Shown here one piece after another: positions 51,500 through 60,416 of a stretch of 64,000 bases of DNA. This DNA is from an uncultured Collinsella sp. (GTDB taxonomy: Bacteria; Actinomycetota; Coriobacteriia; Coriobacteriales; Coriobacteriaceae). Under the pieces are notes generated by a model. The model had not been told where the DNA came from. It saw nothing but the letters and a program-made list of their open reading frames with translations, and did no database searches. The DNA is taken from NCBI GenBank assembly GCA_902479065.1, contig CABSNM010000003.1, forward strand, positions 1 through 64,000. Reading direction: 5' to 3'. Positions within the stretch are counted from its first letter, which is position 1, and each line of letters begins with the position of its first letter. The position numbers were made by a program, and so were the translations under genes.

Positions 51500-52567
51500 T
51501 TAGTCCTCGGCGTTATAGCCAAAGCGGCGAATCTGGGCCTCGTCGTCACGCCAGCCGGCCTTGACCTTCACGTCCAGCTCCAAAAAGACCTGCGTACCAA
51601 AGATGCGTTCAAGGTCGCGACGGGCGTCGATGCCGATATGTTTGATCATCTCGCCGCCCTTTCCAATGATGATGCCCTTTTGGCCCTCACGCTCGACGTA
51701 AATGGTGGCGTGCACGCGCAGCACCTTCTTGGTCTGCTCGAGCGCATCGCAGATCACGCCCACGGAGTGCGGGATCTCATCACGGGTGCGGCGCAAGACC
51801 TTCTCGCGCACAAACTCGGCAACGAGCGTCTCATCGGAAGCGTCGGTACCCATGTCCTCGGGGAACCAACGCGGACCCTCGGGCAAAAAGTGCGCAACGG
51901 TCTCGATAAAGGCATCGACGTTGAAGTTCTTGACCGACGACGTCACGATCTCGTCGTCATACTCCATGAGCTCGTGGGCGGCCTTGAGCTGTTCCATAAC
52001 CTGGGCGGGATCGGCCTCATCGGCCTTGGTGAGCACCAGGACCTTCTTGCAACGGGCGCATCTGACGCGCTCGGCAACCCAAGCGTCTCCCCTGCCGATC
52101 GGCTTGGTGGCATCAATCAAAAACGCGACGACATCGACATCGTTCAGCTCGAACAACGCGCTCTTGTTGAGCTCGGATCCCAGACCGTCCTTGGGCTTAT
52201 GAATACCCGGGGTATCGACAAAGACTAGCTGGTAGCCGGGACGGTTGACGACGGCGCGCATGCGGCGACGGGTCGTCTGAGCCACCGGCGAGGTGATGGC
52301 GACCTTTTTGCCATAGCAGGCATTAAGCAGCGTGGACTTGCCGGCGTTGGGGCGTCCGACCAGGGCCACAAAGCCGCTGCGGAAACCGGGCTCCACGTCA
52401 CCAAAGCCCGCGAGGCTGTCGCCCTCGTCGCACAGGGCGTCGAGTTCCTCGTCGCTCATGCCCTCAAACGGGTCGAACTCCTCGACATCCTCGAGCTCCT
52501 CGGTATCCACCGCGTCCAGGGACTCGTCGTCCAAAATCTCATCGGTAGGCTGCATATTGTCGGACAT
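51500..52567 (-). CDS. era: GTPase Era
   Basis: 355 aa, about 55 longer than usual because of an acidic N-terminal extension (residues 1-60, rich in D and E). The GTPase domain has G1 GRPNAGKST, G3 DTPGIHKP and G4 TKAD. The C-terminal KH domain has GIIIGKGGEMIKHIG. It binds the 3' end of 16S rRNA and checks 30S maturation. SD AAAGGGA is upstream. It is part of phoH-ybeY-dgkA-era-recO. Confidence 0.95.
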   Translation of the reverse strand: MSDNMQPTDEILDDESLDAVDTEELEDVEEFDPFEGMSDEELDALCDEGDSLAGFGDVEPGFRSGFVALVGRPNAGKSTLLNACYGKKVAITSPVAQTTRRRMRAVVNRPGYQLVFVDTPGIHKPKDGLGSELNKSALFELNDVDVVAFLIDATKPIGRGDAWVAERVRCARCKKVLVLTKADEADPAQVMEQLKAAHELMEYDDEIVTSSVKNFNVDAFIETVAHFLPEGPRWFPEDMGTDASDETLVAEFVREKVLRRTRDEIPHSVGVICDALEQTKKVLRVHATIYVEREGQKGIIIGKGGEMIKHIGIDARRDLERIFGTQVFLELDVKVKAGWRDDEAQIRRFGYNAED

Positions 52568-52579
52568 GGGAATCCCTTT

Positions 52580-52957
52580 CTAAATAAAGCCGAGCGCGTG
52601 GGCAAATACCAGCACGCCCACAATCGCGGCGGTGATGGAAAGAATGTAAACAGAGGCAGCGGCGATATCCTTCGCGCGCTTGGCCAGTGGATGCAGCTCC
52701 TGGGTCGCGAGGTCGACAATCGCCTCCATGGCGGTATTGCACAGCTCGCCGTGAATCACCAGGCCACAACAGATGATAATCGTGGCCCACTCGGCAATGT
52801 CGAGGCCCACGATACAGCCGGCAATGACGGTGCACACGCCCGCCACGAGCATGACCTTAATGTTGCGCTCGGTCTTGACGGCGGTGACGAAGCCCTCCAT
52901 GGCATAGGAGAACGACTTTAAGAAGGACGGATGGTCCTTGTTAGATCCGGGAATCAT
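52580..52957 (-). CDS. dgkA: Diacylglycerol/undecaprenol kinase
   Basis: 125 aa with three membrane helices. SFSYAMEGFVTAVKTERNIKV and the active-site region ELCNTAMEAIVDL (glutamate and asparagine) are typical of Gram-positive DgkA, which phosphorylates undecaprenol rather than diacylglycerol. It lies 9 nt after ybeY and 12 nt before era. Confidence 0.93.
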   Translation of the reverse strand: MIPGSNKDHPSFLKSFSYAMEGFVTAVKTERNIKVMLVAGVCTVIAGCIVGLDIAEWATIIICCGLVIHGELCNTAMEAIVDLATQELHPLAKRAKDIAAASVYILSITAAIVGVLVFAHALGFI

Positions 52958-52966
52958 AGACGGCTC

Positions 52967-53476
52967 CTAGTCGTGGGCGTGGTTGGTGATGGGGCCGACA
53001 TGGACTAGCTTGGGGTCCTCGCCGCGCTCGAGCGCCAGATCGCGCAGGATGGCGTCCTCGCGGGCCTCCATGACCTCGGCCTCGTCGTCATCAATATGAT
53101 CATAGCCCAGCAGGTGCAGCATGCCGTGAACGAGCATCAGACGGCACTCGTCAGCGGGGCTATTGCCAAAACCGGGGGCCTGACGGGCAATGACCTCCGG
53201 GGCCAAGATGATATCGCCGAGCTCGAGCGTCTCATCGGCGGGAATGTCATCGTCAAAGGCCGAGTCGCATTCAAACGAGAGCACATCGGTGGTGCGGTCG
53301 ATGCCGCGCCACTCGTGGTTGAGCTCGTGCATCTCGTCCTCGTCGACATACGAAAGGGAAATCTCGACTTCACGCTCAACGCTCTCGGCGGCAAGCACAA
53401 CCTCGCAGATGTGCTCCACCTCCTGCGCGTCGAGCAGCGTATCGAGCTCGGCATCGTTGCTGATCAATACACTCAA
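52967..53476 (-). CDS. ybeY: Endoribonuclease YbeY
   Basis: 169 aa. The zinc motif HGMLHLLGYDH is complete, and an N-terminal VDEDEMHELNHEWRGID block is seen. YbeY acts in 16S rRNA 3' maturation and ribosome quality control, in the same process as Era. The start overlaps the phoH stop by 4 nt (ATGA). Confidence 0.95.
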   Translation of the reverse strand: MSVLISNDAELDTLLDAQEVEHICEVVLAAESVEREVEISLSYVDEDEMHELNHEWRGIDRTTDVLSFECDSAFDDDIPADETLELGDIILAPEVIARQAPGFGNSPADECRLMLVHGMLHLLGYDHIDDDEAEVMEAREDAILRDLALERGEDPKLVHVGPITNHAHD

Positions 53477-54459
53477 CGGGACTCCTTCCGGTCACGTGCG
53501 CGTTTCTCGCGCACATCATCATAAGTATCGTATGCCTCGACGATACGTCCCACCAAGGCATGGCGCACCACGTCGGCACGCTCGAGGTGCGAAAATGCGA
53601 CATCGTCGACACGGCCCAAAATCTGCTCAACGTCAGCAAGACCGCCGCGACGACCAACCAGGTCGCGCTGACTCAGGTCGCCGGTAATCACAAACTTGGA
53701 GTTGAAGCCCAGGCGCGTCAGGAACATCTTCATCTGCTCGGGCGTGGTATTTTGCGCCTCGTCGAGTACCACGAAAGCATCGCTCAGCGTGCGGCCGCGC
53801 ATGTAGGCAAGCGGGGCGATCTCGATCACGCCGCGCTCCATAAGCTCATCGGTTCGCTCGCGATCCATCATGTCAAAAAGGGCGTCGTAGAGCGGACGCA
53901 TGTAGGGATCGATCTTTTCCTCAAGGGTACCGGGCAAAAAGCCCAGATTCTCCCCCGCCTCGACAACCGGACGCGTCAAGATCAGACGACCCACCTCGTG
54001 ACGCTTGAGCGCGGCAACGGCGAGCGCCATAGCCAGATAGGTCTTACCGGTACCGGCAGGACCCAAGCCAAACGTGATGGTATGCGAGCGGATGGCATCC
54101 ACATAGCACTTTTGCCCGAGCGTCTTGGGGCGAATGACGCGGCCGCGATACGAAAGCAGCACGTCATCGCGAAGCGACGTAGCCTCGTGCTCACCGTCGC
54201 GCAAGACGGCCAGACAGCGAGAAACATCGTCGGCAGACAGCGTGCGCCCGGCGGCCGCCTCGCGAAAAGCATGCTCGAAAAAGCGCGCCACGAGTTCGAC
54301 CTCGTTCGGGTCGCCGCTCACGGAGATGCTATCGCCACGGGCGACCACATGAGCGCGAACCAAGCTCTCGAGCGCACGAAGGACGCCGTCGCCGGCGCCC
54401 AAAACGCGCGAGGGATCAATCCCCTCGGGAACGGTAAGTCTAATCTTCGAGGCTTCCAT
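53473..54459 (-). CDS. phoH: PhoH-like ATPase
   Basis: 328 aa from ATG 54459 (GGGAGG upstream). Walker A is GPAGTGKTYLA, with LTRPVVEAGENLGFLPG and Walker B VVLDEAQNTTPEQMK. The role is probably an RNA-linked ATPase or helicase near YbeY. Its start overlaps the mtaB end by 20 nt. Confidence 0.92.
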   Translation of the reverse strand: MEASKIRLTVPEGIDPSRVLGAGDGVLRALESLVRAHVVARGDSISVSGDPNEVELVARFFEHAFREAAAGRTLSADDVSRCLAVLRDGEHEATSLRDDVLLSYRGRVIRPKTLGQKCYVDAIRSHTITFGLGPAGTGKTYLAMALAVAALKRHEVGRLILTRPVVEAGENLGFLPGTLEEKIDPYMRPLYDALFDMMDRERTDELMERGVIEIAPLAYMRGRTLSDAFVVLDEAQNTTPEQMKMFLTRLGFNSKFVITGDLSQRDLVGRRGGLADVEQILGRVDDVAFSHLERADVVRHALVGRIVEAYDTYDDVREKRARDRKESR

Positions 54460-55732
54460 GAACCTCCCTGCGTGCATGGACCAAGCCGGAATCATCGACT
54501 CCGATGATAGCAACATCGAGCAGGCACGGGGCTGTAAGTCCACAGGTATCGTCAAGACGGGCATGATGGAACGAGCCGAGCGTCAGGTTGTCACCATACT
54601 CGAGCACGGCACGCTCGACCGTGCCCACGCGACGGCGAGCGTCGGCAATAGCGAGCTCCTGTGCGGCGGCCCGCATACAGCGGCTGCGCTCGGCCATAAC
54701 CTCGGGCGGAACCTGGTCGGGCATCTCGGCAGCAAGGGTACCGGGACGCTTGCTGTAGCGGAACACGTGCATACGCGAGAAACCCACACGGCGACACAGT
54801 GCCAGCGACTCCTCGAACTCCTCGTCCGTCTCGCCAGGGAAGCCGACAATAACGTCGCAAGAAAGTGACGCCTGCGGCAGATTGGCGCGAATCATACGCA
54901 CCGTGTCCTCAAAGGCCTCCGCACTATAGGGACGGCCCATGCGATGCAGGGTCGCCGTGCAGCCGGACTGCACGGGCAGGTGCAAAAACGGGGCGATACG
55001 CTGCGGATAGCGCGCCATAACCTTAAGCAGGCGCTCAGAGATATCCATGGGCTCAACCGAGGAAATGCGCACATGCGGGATAGACGTGCGCTCCATGATG
55101 GCCTCGAGCAGCTCATCGATTTCGACATGCTCGTCGGTCGCGCTCTTGCCATCGTAGGCGCCCAGGTTCACACCGGTCAGCACCACCTCTGGCACGCCGG
55201 CCTCCTGGGCCTCGCGAACTTGCTCGAGCACGGACTCAACGGGCACGGAGCGCTCGGGGCCGCGTGCCTTCCACACAATGCAATAGGTGCAGCGATGGTT
55301 GCAGCCGTCCTGAATCTTCACGCCCAGGCGAGAGCGACCGAGCGCATCGACCACCTCACCATCGCTGCAGGCGGGAACGCTATCGGACTCAACGCCCAGC
55401 ACCTCGCAGACACGTTCGGCGACATCAATCTTGGACGGCTCGGCGATCACGCGATCCGAAAGCTCCAGCAGCTCCTCGGGATGTAAATTGACCACGCAAC
55501 CGGTCACAAGCACATAGGGCTCGTTAGGATGGGCCAGCGCATGACGGACGGCCTTACGGGTCTTGGCCTCGGCCTCGCCCGTAACGGCACAGGTGTTAAT
55601 GACGATCAGATCGGCATCCTGGGGATCCACAATAGCAAAGCCCAGACGCATAAGATCGGCAGTGATACGGTCAGACTCAACCCGGTTGACGCGGCAGCCG
55701 AGGTTGACGACGGAAATATGGGGTGCGAGCAC
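54440..55732 (-). CDS. mtaB: tRNA (t6A37) methylthiotransferase MtaB
   Basis: 430 aa. The N-terminal domain has VNLGCRVNRVESD and NTCAVTGEAEAK cysteines, and the radical SAM motif is CNHRCTYC. It converts t6A to ms2t6A at position 37 of tRNAs reading ANN codons. The N-terminal LGCRVN pattern points to MtaB, not MiaB or RimO, both also encoded here. It follows dnaJ by 9 nt. Confidence 0.93.
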   Translation of the reverse strand: MLAPHISVVNLGCRVNRVESDRITADLMRLGFAIVDPQDADLIVINTCAVTGEAEAKTRKAVRHALAHPNEPYVLVTGCVVNLHPEELLELSDRVIAEPSKIDVAERVCEVLGVESDSVPACSDGEVVDALGRSRLGVKIQDGCNHRCTYCIVWKARGPERSVPVESVLEQVREAQEAGVPEVVLTGVNLGAYDGKSATDEHVEIDELLEAIMERTSIPHVRISSVEPMDISERLLKVMARYPQRIAPFLHLPVQSGCTATLHRMGRPYSAEAFEDTVRMIRANLPQASLSCDVIVGFPGETDEEFEESLALCRRVGFSRMHVFRYSKRPGTLAAEMPDQVPPEVMAERSRCMRAAAQELAIADARRRVGTVERAVLEYGDNLTLGSFHHARLDDTCGLTAPCLLDVAIIGVDDSGLVHARREVHGSLED

Positions 55733-55741
55733 GCGGGCTCC

Positions 55742-56890
55742 TTAATCGAGGATATCGTCGAGGGCACTCTTGATACGGTCGGTCACCGACTTCTTACCGG
55801 AAGCGACGTCATCGCCCATCTCATCGGCAAAAGCACGGAGCAGCTCGCGTTGCTTATTGGAAAGATTGGTGGGAACGACCACGCGCAGCTGCACGATCAG
55901 GCGGCCACGCGAACCGCCACCGCCAATGCGCGGCATGCCGTAATTATTGACGCTCACGGTGTCGCCGTACTGGGCGCCGGCGGGAACCGTCACCTTAACG
56001 ACCTCGTCGGGCATAATGCCCTCGACCTCGATCTCGCAGCCGAGCGCAGCCTGCGCAATCGAGATATCGCTCACCAGGTACAGGTCGTCACCGTTGCGCT
56101 TAAAGCGCTCATGGTCGGCAACACGCACGTTGACAATCAGGTCGCCCGAAGGCTCGCCGCGAAGGCCGGCCTCGCCAAAGCCGCCCACACGCAGCTGGCG
56201 ACCGGTCGAAACGCCTGCGGGAATATCGATGTCGATCTTTTCGTGCGAAGGCGTGCGGCCCTGACCGTCGCAGGTCTCACAGGGATGGTCGATAACCGTG
56301 CCCTCGCCATGGCAGTCGGGACAAGGCGAGGAAGACTGAACCTGGCCCAAGAACGAACGCTGAACCGTCGTGACGTAGCCCGTACCATGGCAGCGGCCGC
56401 ACTGCTTTTCCTGTGCGCCCTCTGCCCTACCGGTGCCATTACAGTCCTCGCAAGGAGCAAGGCGGTCATAGCTGATCGTCTTTTTGCAGCCGAGCGCCGC
56501 CTCCTCAAGGGTCACCGAAAGCGAGATGGCCATGTCACGTCCGCGACGACGCTCACGACGGCTGCGGGCGCCACCGCCGGCACCGCCGCCAAAGAACGAC
56601 GAGAACAAGTCGTCCATACCCATGCCACCAAAGATATCGTTGATATCGACGTAGCCCGAACCACCAGGGCCGTCGGCAGTGCCGTAACGGTCGTAGTTAG
56701 CACGCTTCTGCTCATCGGAAAGAACGGAATAGGCCTCGTTGAGCTCCTTGAACTTGGCCTCGGCCTCGGGGTCGTCCGAAACATCCGGATGTACGGTACG
56801 GGCCTTCTTTAGAAACGCACGCTTAATCGTCCGCGCGTCGGCATCCCTGTCGACGCCAAGCACCTCGTAGTAATCCCTATTTTCCGACAC
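55742..56890 (-). CDS. dnaJ: Chaperone DnaJ
   Basis: 382 aa from GTG 56890 with GGAAGGA upstream. A J domain with HPD (VHPDVSDD), a Gly-rich region, and four zinc-finger repeats (CEDCNGTG, CGRCHGTG, CPDCHGEG, CETCDGQG) are followed by two beta-rich substrate domains and a C-terminal dimer region. It is a full type I DnaJ, co-chaperone of DnaK. dnaK, grpE and hrcA are not in the window. The membrane DnaJ gene is 81 nt upstream. Confidence 0.95.
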   Translation of the reverse strand: MSENRDYYEVLGVDRDADARTIKRAFLKKARTVHPDVSDDPEAEAKFKELNEAYSVLSDEQKRANYDRYGTADGPGGSGYVDINDIFGGMGMDDLFSSFFGGGAGGGARSRRERRRGRDMAISLSVTLEEAALGCKKTISYDRLAPCEDCNGTGRAEGAQEKQCGRCHGTGYVTTVQRSFLGQVQSSSPCPDCHGEGTVIDHPCETCDGQGRTPSHEKIDIDIPAGVSTGRQLRVGGFGEAGLRGEPSGDLIVNVRVADHERFKRNGDDLYLVSDISIAQAALGCEIEVEGIMPDEVVKVTVPAGAQYGDTVSVNNYGMPRIGGGGSRGRLIVQLRVVVPTNLSNKQRELLRAFADEMGDDVASGKKSVTDRIKSALDDILD

Positions 56891-56971
56891 GACCGAATCC
56901 TTCCGACTTTCATTATTGTCACAGTGCGTCCTATACCCAAGCTGGGCCGACCGCAAACAGAGGGTTTGATG

Positions 56972-58075
56972 TTATTGCATTTGGTACGGCGAAAGCATGG
57001 CCCGTTGCGAGCAGCTTGCGAACCAAACCGACACGAGCGCAAACATGAAGCCATTGGCAAAACCGTTGGCAAACTGCATCGCACCGCGCTTCCACCACAG
57101 CAGGCTGCGATGAAGCACACCGTCCGAAAGCACCATGAACAGGCCCATGGTAAACGGAATAAAGCACATCACGGCAAAGGCCGAGAACACACCCGAGATG
57201 GCCGAGAGTACCAAAAACGGCGCTACGATGCCCATCAGGTAAAAACCGGTACGAGCTTTGCCTTCCAAGCGCTCGGCTTCAACATGGGCGCGGCCGACCA
57301 GGTCGCCGCCCGCGGCACCGTTGGTGCCAGCATGACCCATGCCGCCAATGCGAACCTCGTCGCCATCGTGCGTGCCGGCAGGAAACTCAATCGTCTGCTC
57401 GGAGGTTACGCGAGTACGACCGCTGCCACCGCAATCAGGGCAGGGGTCGGCCACGACCTTACCGGAACCGCCGCACTCGGGGCAGACCGACTGGAACGTG
57501 CCCGCACCAAACAGGAAGGATAGGTCGACGTCGATGTGACCGCGGCCGCCACAGCTTGGGCAGGTATGGGCATGCTCGGAGGAGACAGAACCCGAGCCGC
57601 CGCAATGTCCGCATGTATCGAAACGCGTGTAGCGGACGGTCTTGCGGGCACCGCCCTTGGCCTCCTTGGCGTCGAGTTTGATATCGACGACCACGTTGGC
57701 GCCGTTCTCGGGATTGTAGGCAGCCTGGCCGCGACGCTGCTGGCCCCAGGCGCCACCAAAAGGAAAGCCGCCCTCAAAGGGATTGCCATAGCCCGTGTTG
57801 CCGGCGTAGCCGCCACCATAGGGCGAAGCCGTAGGAGCACCGGTAAAGGGATTGCCAGAACGCATGGCGTCGTAGCGTGCACGTTTTTGCTCATCCGAAA
57901 GCACGGCGTAGGCCTCGGAAACCTCTTTAAACTTTTCCTCGGCATCCGGCTCTTTGTTGACGTCCGGATGGAGCTTGCGGGCCTTTTGCTGGAAGGCCTT
58001 TTGAATATCACGCGAGGTGGCGTCCTTAGAGACACCGAGAATCTCGTAGTAATCTTTTTCGTTCATCGTCGCCAT
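56972..58075 (-). CDS. Membrane-anchored DnaJ-like protein
   Basis: 367 aa from ATG 58075 (GGAGG upstream). The J domain has HPD at residues 36-38, a Gly-rich linker runs about 73-120, and four zinc-finger repeats lie at about 155-219 (CGHCGGSG, CPSCGGRG, CPECGGSG, CPDCGGSG). After the first substrate domain begins (about 225-265), the sequence turns hydrophobic, with three likely membrane helices (about 276-297, 300-318, 338-356) instead of the second beta domain and dimer region. No frameshift is needed. It appears to be a J protein tethered to the membrane, next to canonical dnaJ. Confidence 0.82.
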   Translation of the reverse strand: MATMNEKDYYEILGVSKDATSRDIQKAFQQKARKLHPDVNKEPDAEEKFKEVSEAYAVLSDEQKRARYDAMRSGNPFTGAPTASPYGGGYAGNTGYGNPFEGGFPFGGAWGQQRRGQAAYNPENGANVVVDIKLDAKEAKGGARKTVRYTRFDTCGHCGGSGSVSSEHAHTCPSCGGRGHIDVDLSFLFGAGTFQSVCPECGGSGKVVADPCPDCGGSGRTRVTSEQTIEFPAGTHDGDEVRIGGMGHAGTNGAAGGDLVGRAHVEAERLEGKARTGFYLMGIVAPFLVLSAISGVFSAFAVMCFIPFTMGLFMVLSDGVLHRSLLWWKRGAMQFANGFANGFMFALVSVWFASCSQRAMLSPYQMQ

Positions 58076-58133
58076 GCGCGGCAACCTCCTGCTCAAAGCA
58101 GCGTATATCTTGCGGTAATTCTACCCGAGCGGT

Positions 58134-59366
58134 CTATGCTAGACCCCAAAACAGCTCGAACAGAACATTTCCATCGAGCCAGCCCAGGTGTGTCGGCGCC
58201 AGACGAGCTCGAACATGGCCCGCGACGACATTTGCCGAAGTGAAGGGTCCCTCATGGACCCCGAGCGTCTCGGGCACCCAAGTGGCAAGACCCAATTCGA
58301 GCGTGCGATCGCAGGCAGCTGCCAGCTCGCCCGTTGGGATGACACGAACCGCGCGAACCAACAGGTCGGACGCGACACCGCGCGTCATGCGACAAGCGAG
58401 CATCAGGTCTTCGGCCGCGGCCTCGCGCTGCGAGAGATATTCGGCCTCGAACGCCGTCGCGTCATCGTCACGTTGCACCAGACGCACGCGGTACGCATCG
58501 CCTCGAGAAGACACGCCGGGGAACAAACCCGCAAGACGGTCGAAATCCTCGGCGTCGAGCATGCCCGCGGCAGAACGACCCAGGCCCAGGTAGCCCCGTC
58601 CGGTCCAGTAGGCAATGTTATGGGCGCACTCATAGCCGTCGAGCGCGTAGCTCGCCACCTCATACGGGTGATAGCCGGCGGCACCCAGGAGCTCGCGTGC
58701 CACGTCCATGCATGCGGCCTGAAAATCCTCATCAGGCTCGAGCGACTCGTCGCGGCACGCCATGCGATAAAGGGGCGTCCCCTCCTCAAGCGTGAGCGGG
58801 TAGACCGACACATGATGCGGAGCCGCCGCCAGCACGCCATCGAGCGTGCGCTTCCAACTCACTGCGGTCTGCCCGGGAAGTCCGCACATAAGGTCGCACG
58901 ACACGTCAAGCCCAGCGTTCTTGAGCGTCGAGATGGCAGCGAGCGCCCGATCGGCATCGTGAATACGGCCGATGGCAGTAAGTTCGGTATTATCGAGCGT
59001 TTGCACGCCCAAAGAGACGCGTGTGACACCAACCTTGACAAGTGCAGTGGCAAGATCGGCGGTCAGCGACTCGGGATTGGCCTCGCAGGTAAACTCAACG
59101 GGGGCGCACCACGCACGAATACGCCGCGCCAGCTCCACCAGGCGCTCCCCCGCCAGCGACGGCGTACCGCCGCCAACATAGACGGTGCGGATCTGGTCGA
59201 GGGCCCCAGCCTTGCCAAAAGCATCGAGGCGCGCGTACAACTGCTCAAAATAGACATCGAGCGCAGCGCTCAGGTCGCACGGAGCAAAACTGCGCGAGTC
59301 AAAGTCGCAGTACCGGCACTTTTGGGCGCAAAACGGCACGTGCACGTACAGTGCGGTAACGGCCAC
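58134..59366 (-). CDS. hemW: Radical SAM heme chaperone HemW
   Basis: 410 aa. The cluster motif CAQKCRYCDF is at the N-terminus and GGGTPSL follows, as in HemW. The extra cysteine of true HemN (CX3CX2CXC) is replaced: the residue two after the third cysteine is phenylalanine, which favours HemW over coproporphyrinogen dehydrogenase. It binds heme for insertion into targets. dus is 2 nt upstream. Confidence 0.9.
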   Translation of the reverse strand: MAVTALYVHVPFCAQKCRYCDFDSRSFAPCDLSAALDVYFEQLYARLDAFGKAGALDQIRTVYVGGGTPSLAGERLVELARRIRAWCAPVEFTCEANPESLTADLATALVKVGVTRVSLGVQTLDNTELTAIGRIHDADRALAAISTLKNAGLDVSCDLMCGLPGQTAVSWKRTLDGVLAAAPHHVSVYPLTLEEGTPLYRMACRDESLEPDEDFQAACMDVARELLGAAGYHPYEVASYALDGYECAHNIAYWTGRGYLGLGRSAAGMLDAEDFDRLAGLFPGVSSRGDAYRVRLVQRDDDATAFEAEYLSQREAAAEDLMLACRMTRGVASDLLVRAVRVIPTGELAAACDRTLELGLATWVPETLGVHEGPFTSANVVAGHVRARLAPTHLGWLDGNVLFELFWGLA

Positions 59367-59368
59367 CC

Positions 59369-60412
59369 TTAAGCCTCCAGCGGATGAGGGGGCACCGATT
59401 CGCCGGCGGCAAGGGCAGCCTCGCAGGCCACCACATCGCGCTCGATCTCATCGACCAGCGCCATAAACTCCTCGTAAGTGGAACAGCGCACCACATGGGC
59501 ACGCCAAGCGGCGGCATGGGGCATGCCTTTTAAGTACCAGCTTGCGTACGTACGGGCACGCGACATGAGCGGCAGGAGCTCATGCGTCAGCGTTAGGTGC
59601 TCACGCAGGGCGTCCAGGCGCTCGACGGAACTGCGCGCCGGCACCGGCGTGCCATCGAGCGCAAGGGCGCGAGCATCGCCGAACACCCACGGATTGCCGT
59701 AGATGCCGCGCGCGATAAACACCGCGCTGGCACCCGAGCCTTGCAGATGCTCAGCAGCGTCCTCGGCCGAGAACACATCGCCCGAACCGATCACGGGAAT
59801 CTCGACGGCATCTGCGACCTCATCGACGACCGACCAATCCGCCTGGCCCGTGTAGAGCTGCGTGGCGCAACGACCATGCACCGCCACCGCGGCGGCACCG
59901 GCACCTTCGAGCATCTGGGCAAACGTCGCGGCATTACGGTCCTCGGCGTAAAAGCCCTTACGGATCTTTACGGTCACGGGCACGTGCGCCGCACCCACCG
60001 TGGCCTCGACGATCTTCTCCGCCAGGTCGGGCGTGCGCATGAGCGCCGAGCCCTCGCCCTTGGTGACAACCTTGCGGGCAGGACAGGCCATGTTGATATC
60101 GATGAGCGACAGGCGATCGCCCACACGCTCCTCGACGGCGGCGACGGCACTCGCAAACTGATCGGGCTTGGAGCCAAAGAGCTGCACGCAAATCTGCTGC
60201 TCCTCGTCGGCCGGTAGCACCAGGCGCCAGGTCTTGTTGCTGGCATAGGCAAGGCCCGCCACGCTCACCATCTCGCTGTAGGCAAGGTTGGCACCGCGGC
60301 GACGACACATGATGCGGTAGGCAGGGTCGGTCACGCCCGCCATGGGAGCCATAAGGAACGGCTGCTCGGCATAGGCGCCCAGCAGCCGCTTGCTGTATTC
60401 AGAAAGCGCCAT
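59369..60412 (-). CDS. tRNA-dihydrouridine synthase, DusB type
   Basis: 347 aa flavoprotein. MAPMAGVTDPAYRIMCRRRGA opens, INMACPARKVVTKGEGSALM holds the catalytic cysteine and neighbours, and VHGRCATQLYTGQADW the RNA-facing loop. It reduces uridine to dihydrouridine in tRNA D loops. The DusB assignment is by overall pattern. lepA ends 4 nt upstream. Confidence 0.93.
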   Translation of the reverse strand: MALSEYSKRLLGAYAEQPFLMAPMAGVTDPAYRIMCRRRGANLAYSEMVSVAGLAYASNKTWRLVLPADEEQQICVQLFGSKPDQFASAVAAVEERVGDRLSLIDINMACPARKVVTKGEGSALMRTPDLAEKIVEATVGAAHVPVTVKIRKGFYAEDRNAATFAQMLEGAGAAAVAVHGRCATQLYTGQADWSVVDEVADAVEIPVIGSGDVFSAEDAAEHLQGSGASAVFIARGIYGNPWVFGDARALALDGTPVPARSSVERLDALREHLTLTHELLPLMSRARTYASWYLKGMPHAAAWRAHVVRCSTYEEFMALVDEIERDVVACEAALAAGESVPPHPLEA

Positions 60413-60416
60413 AGAC

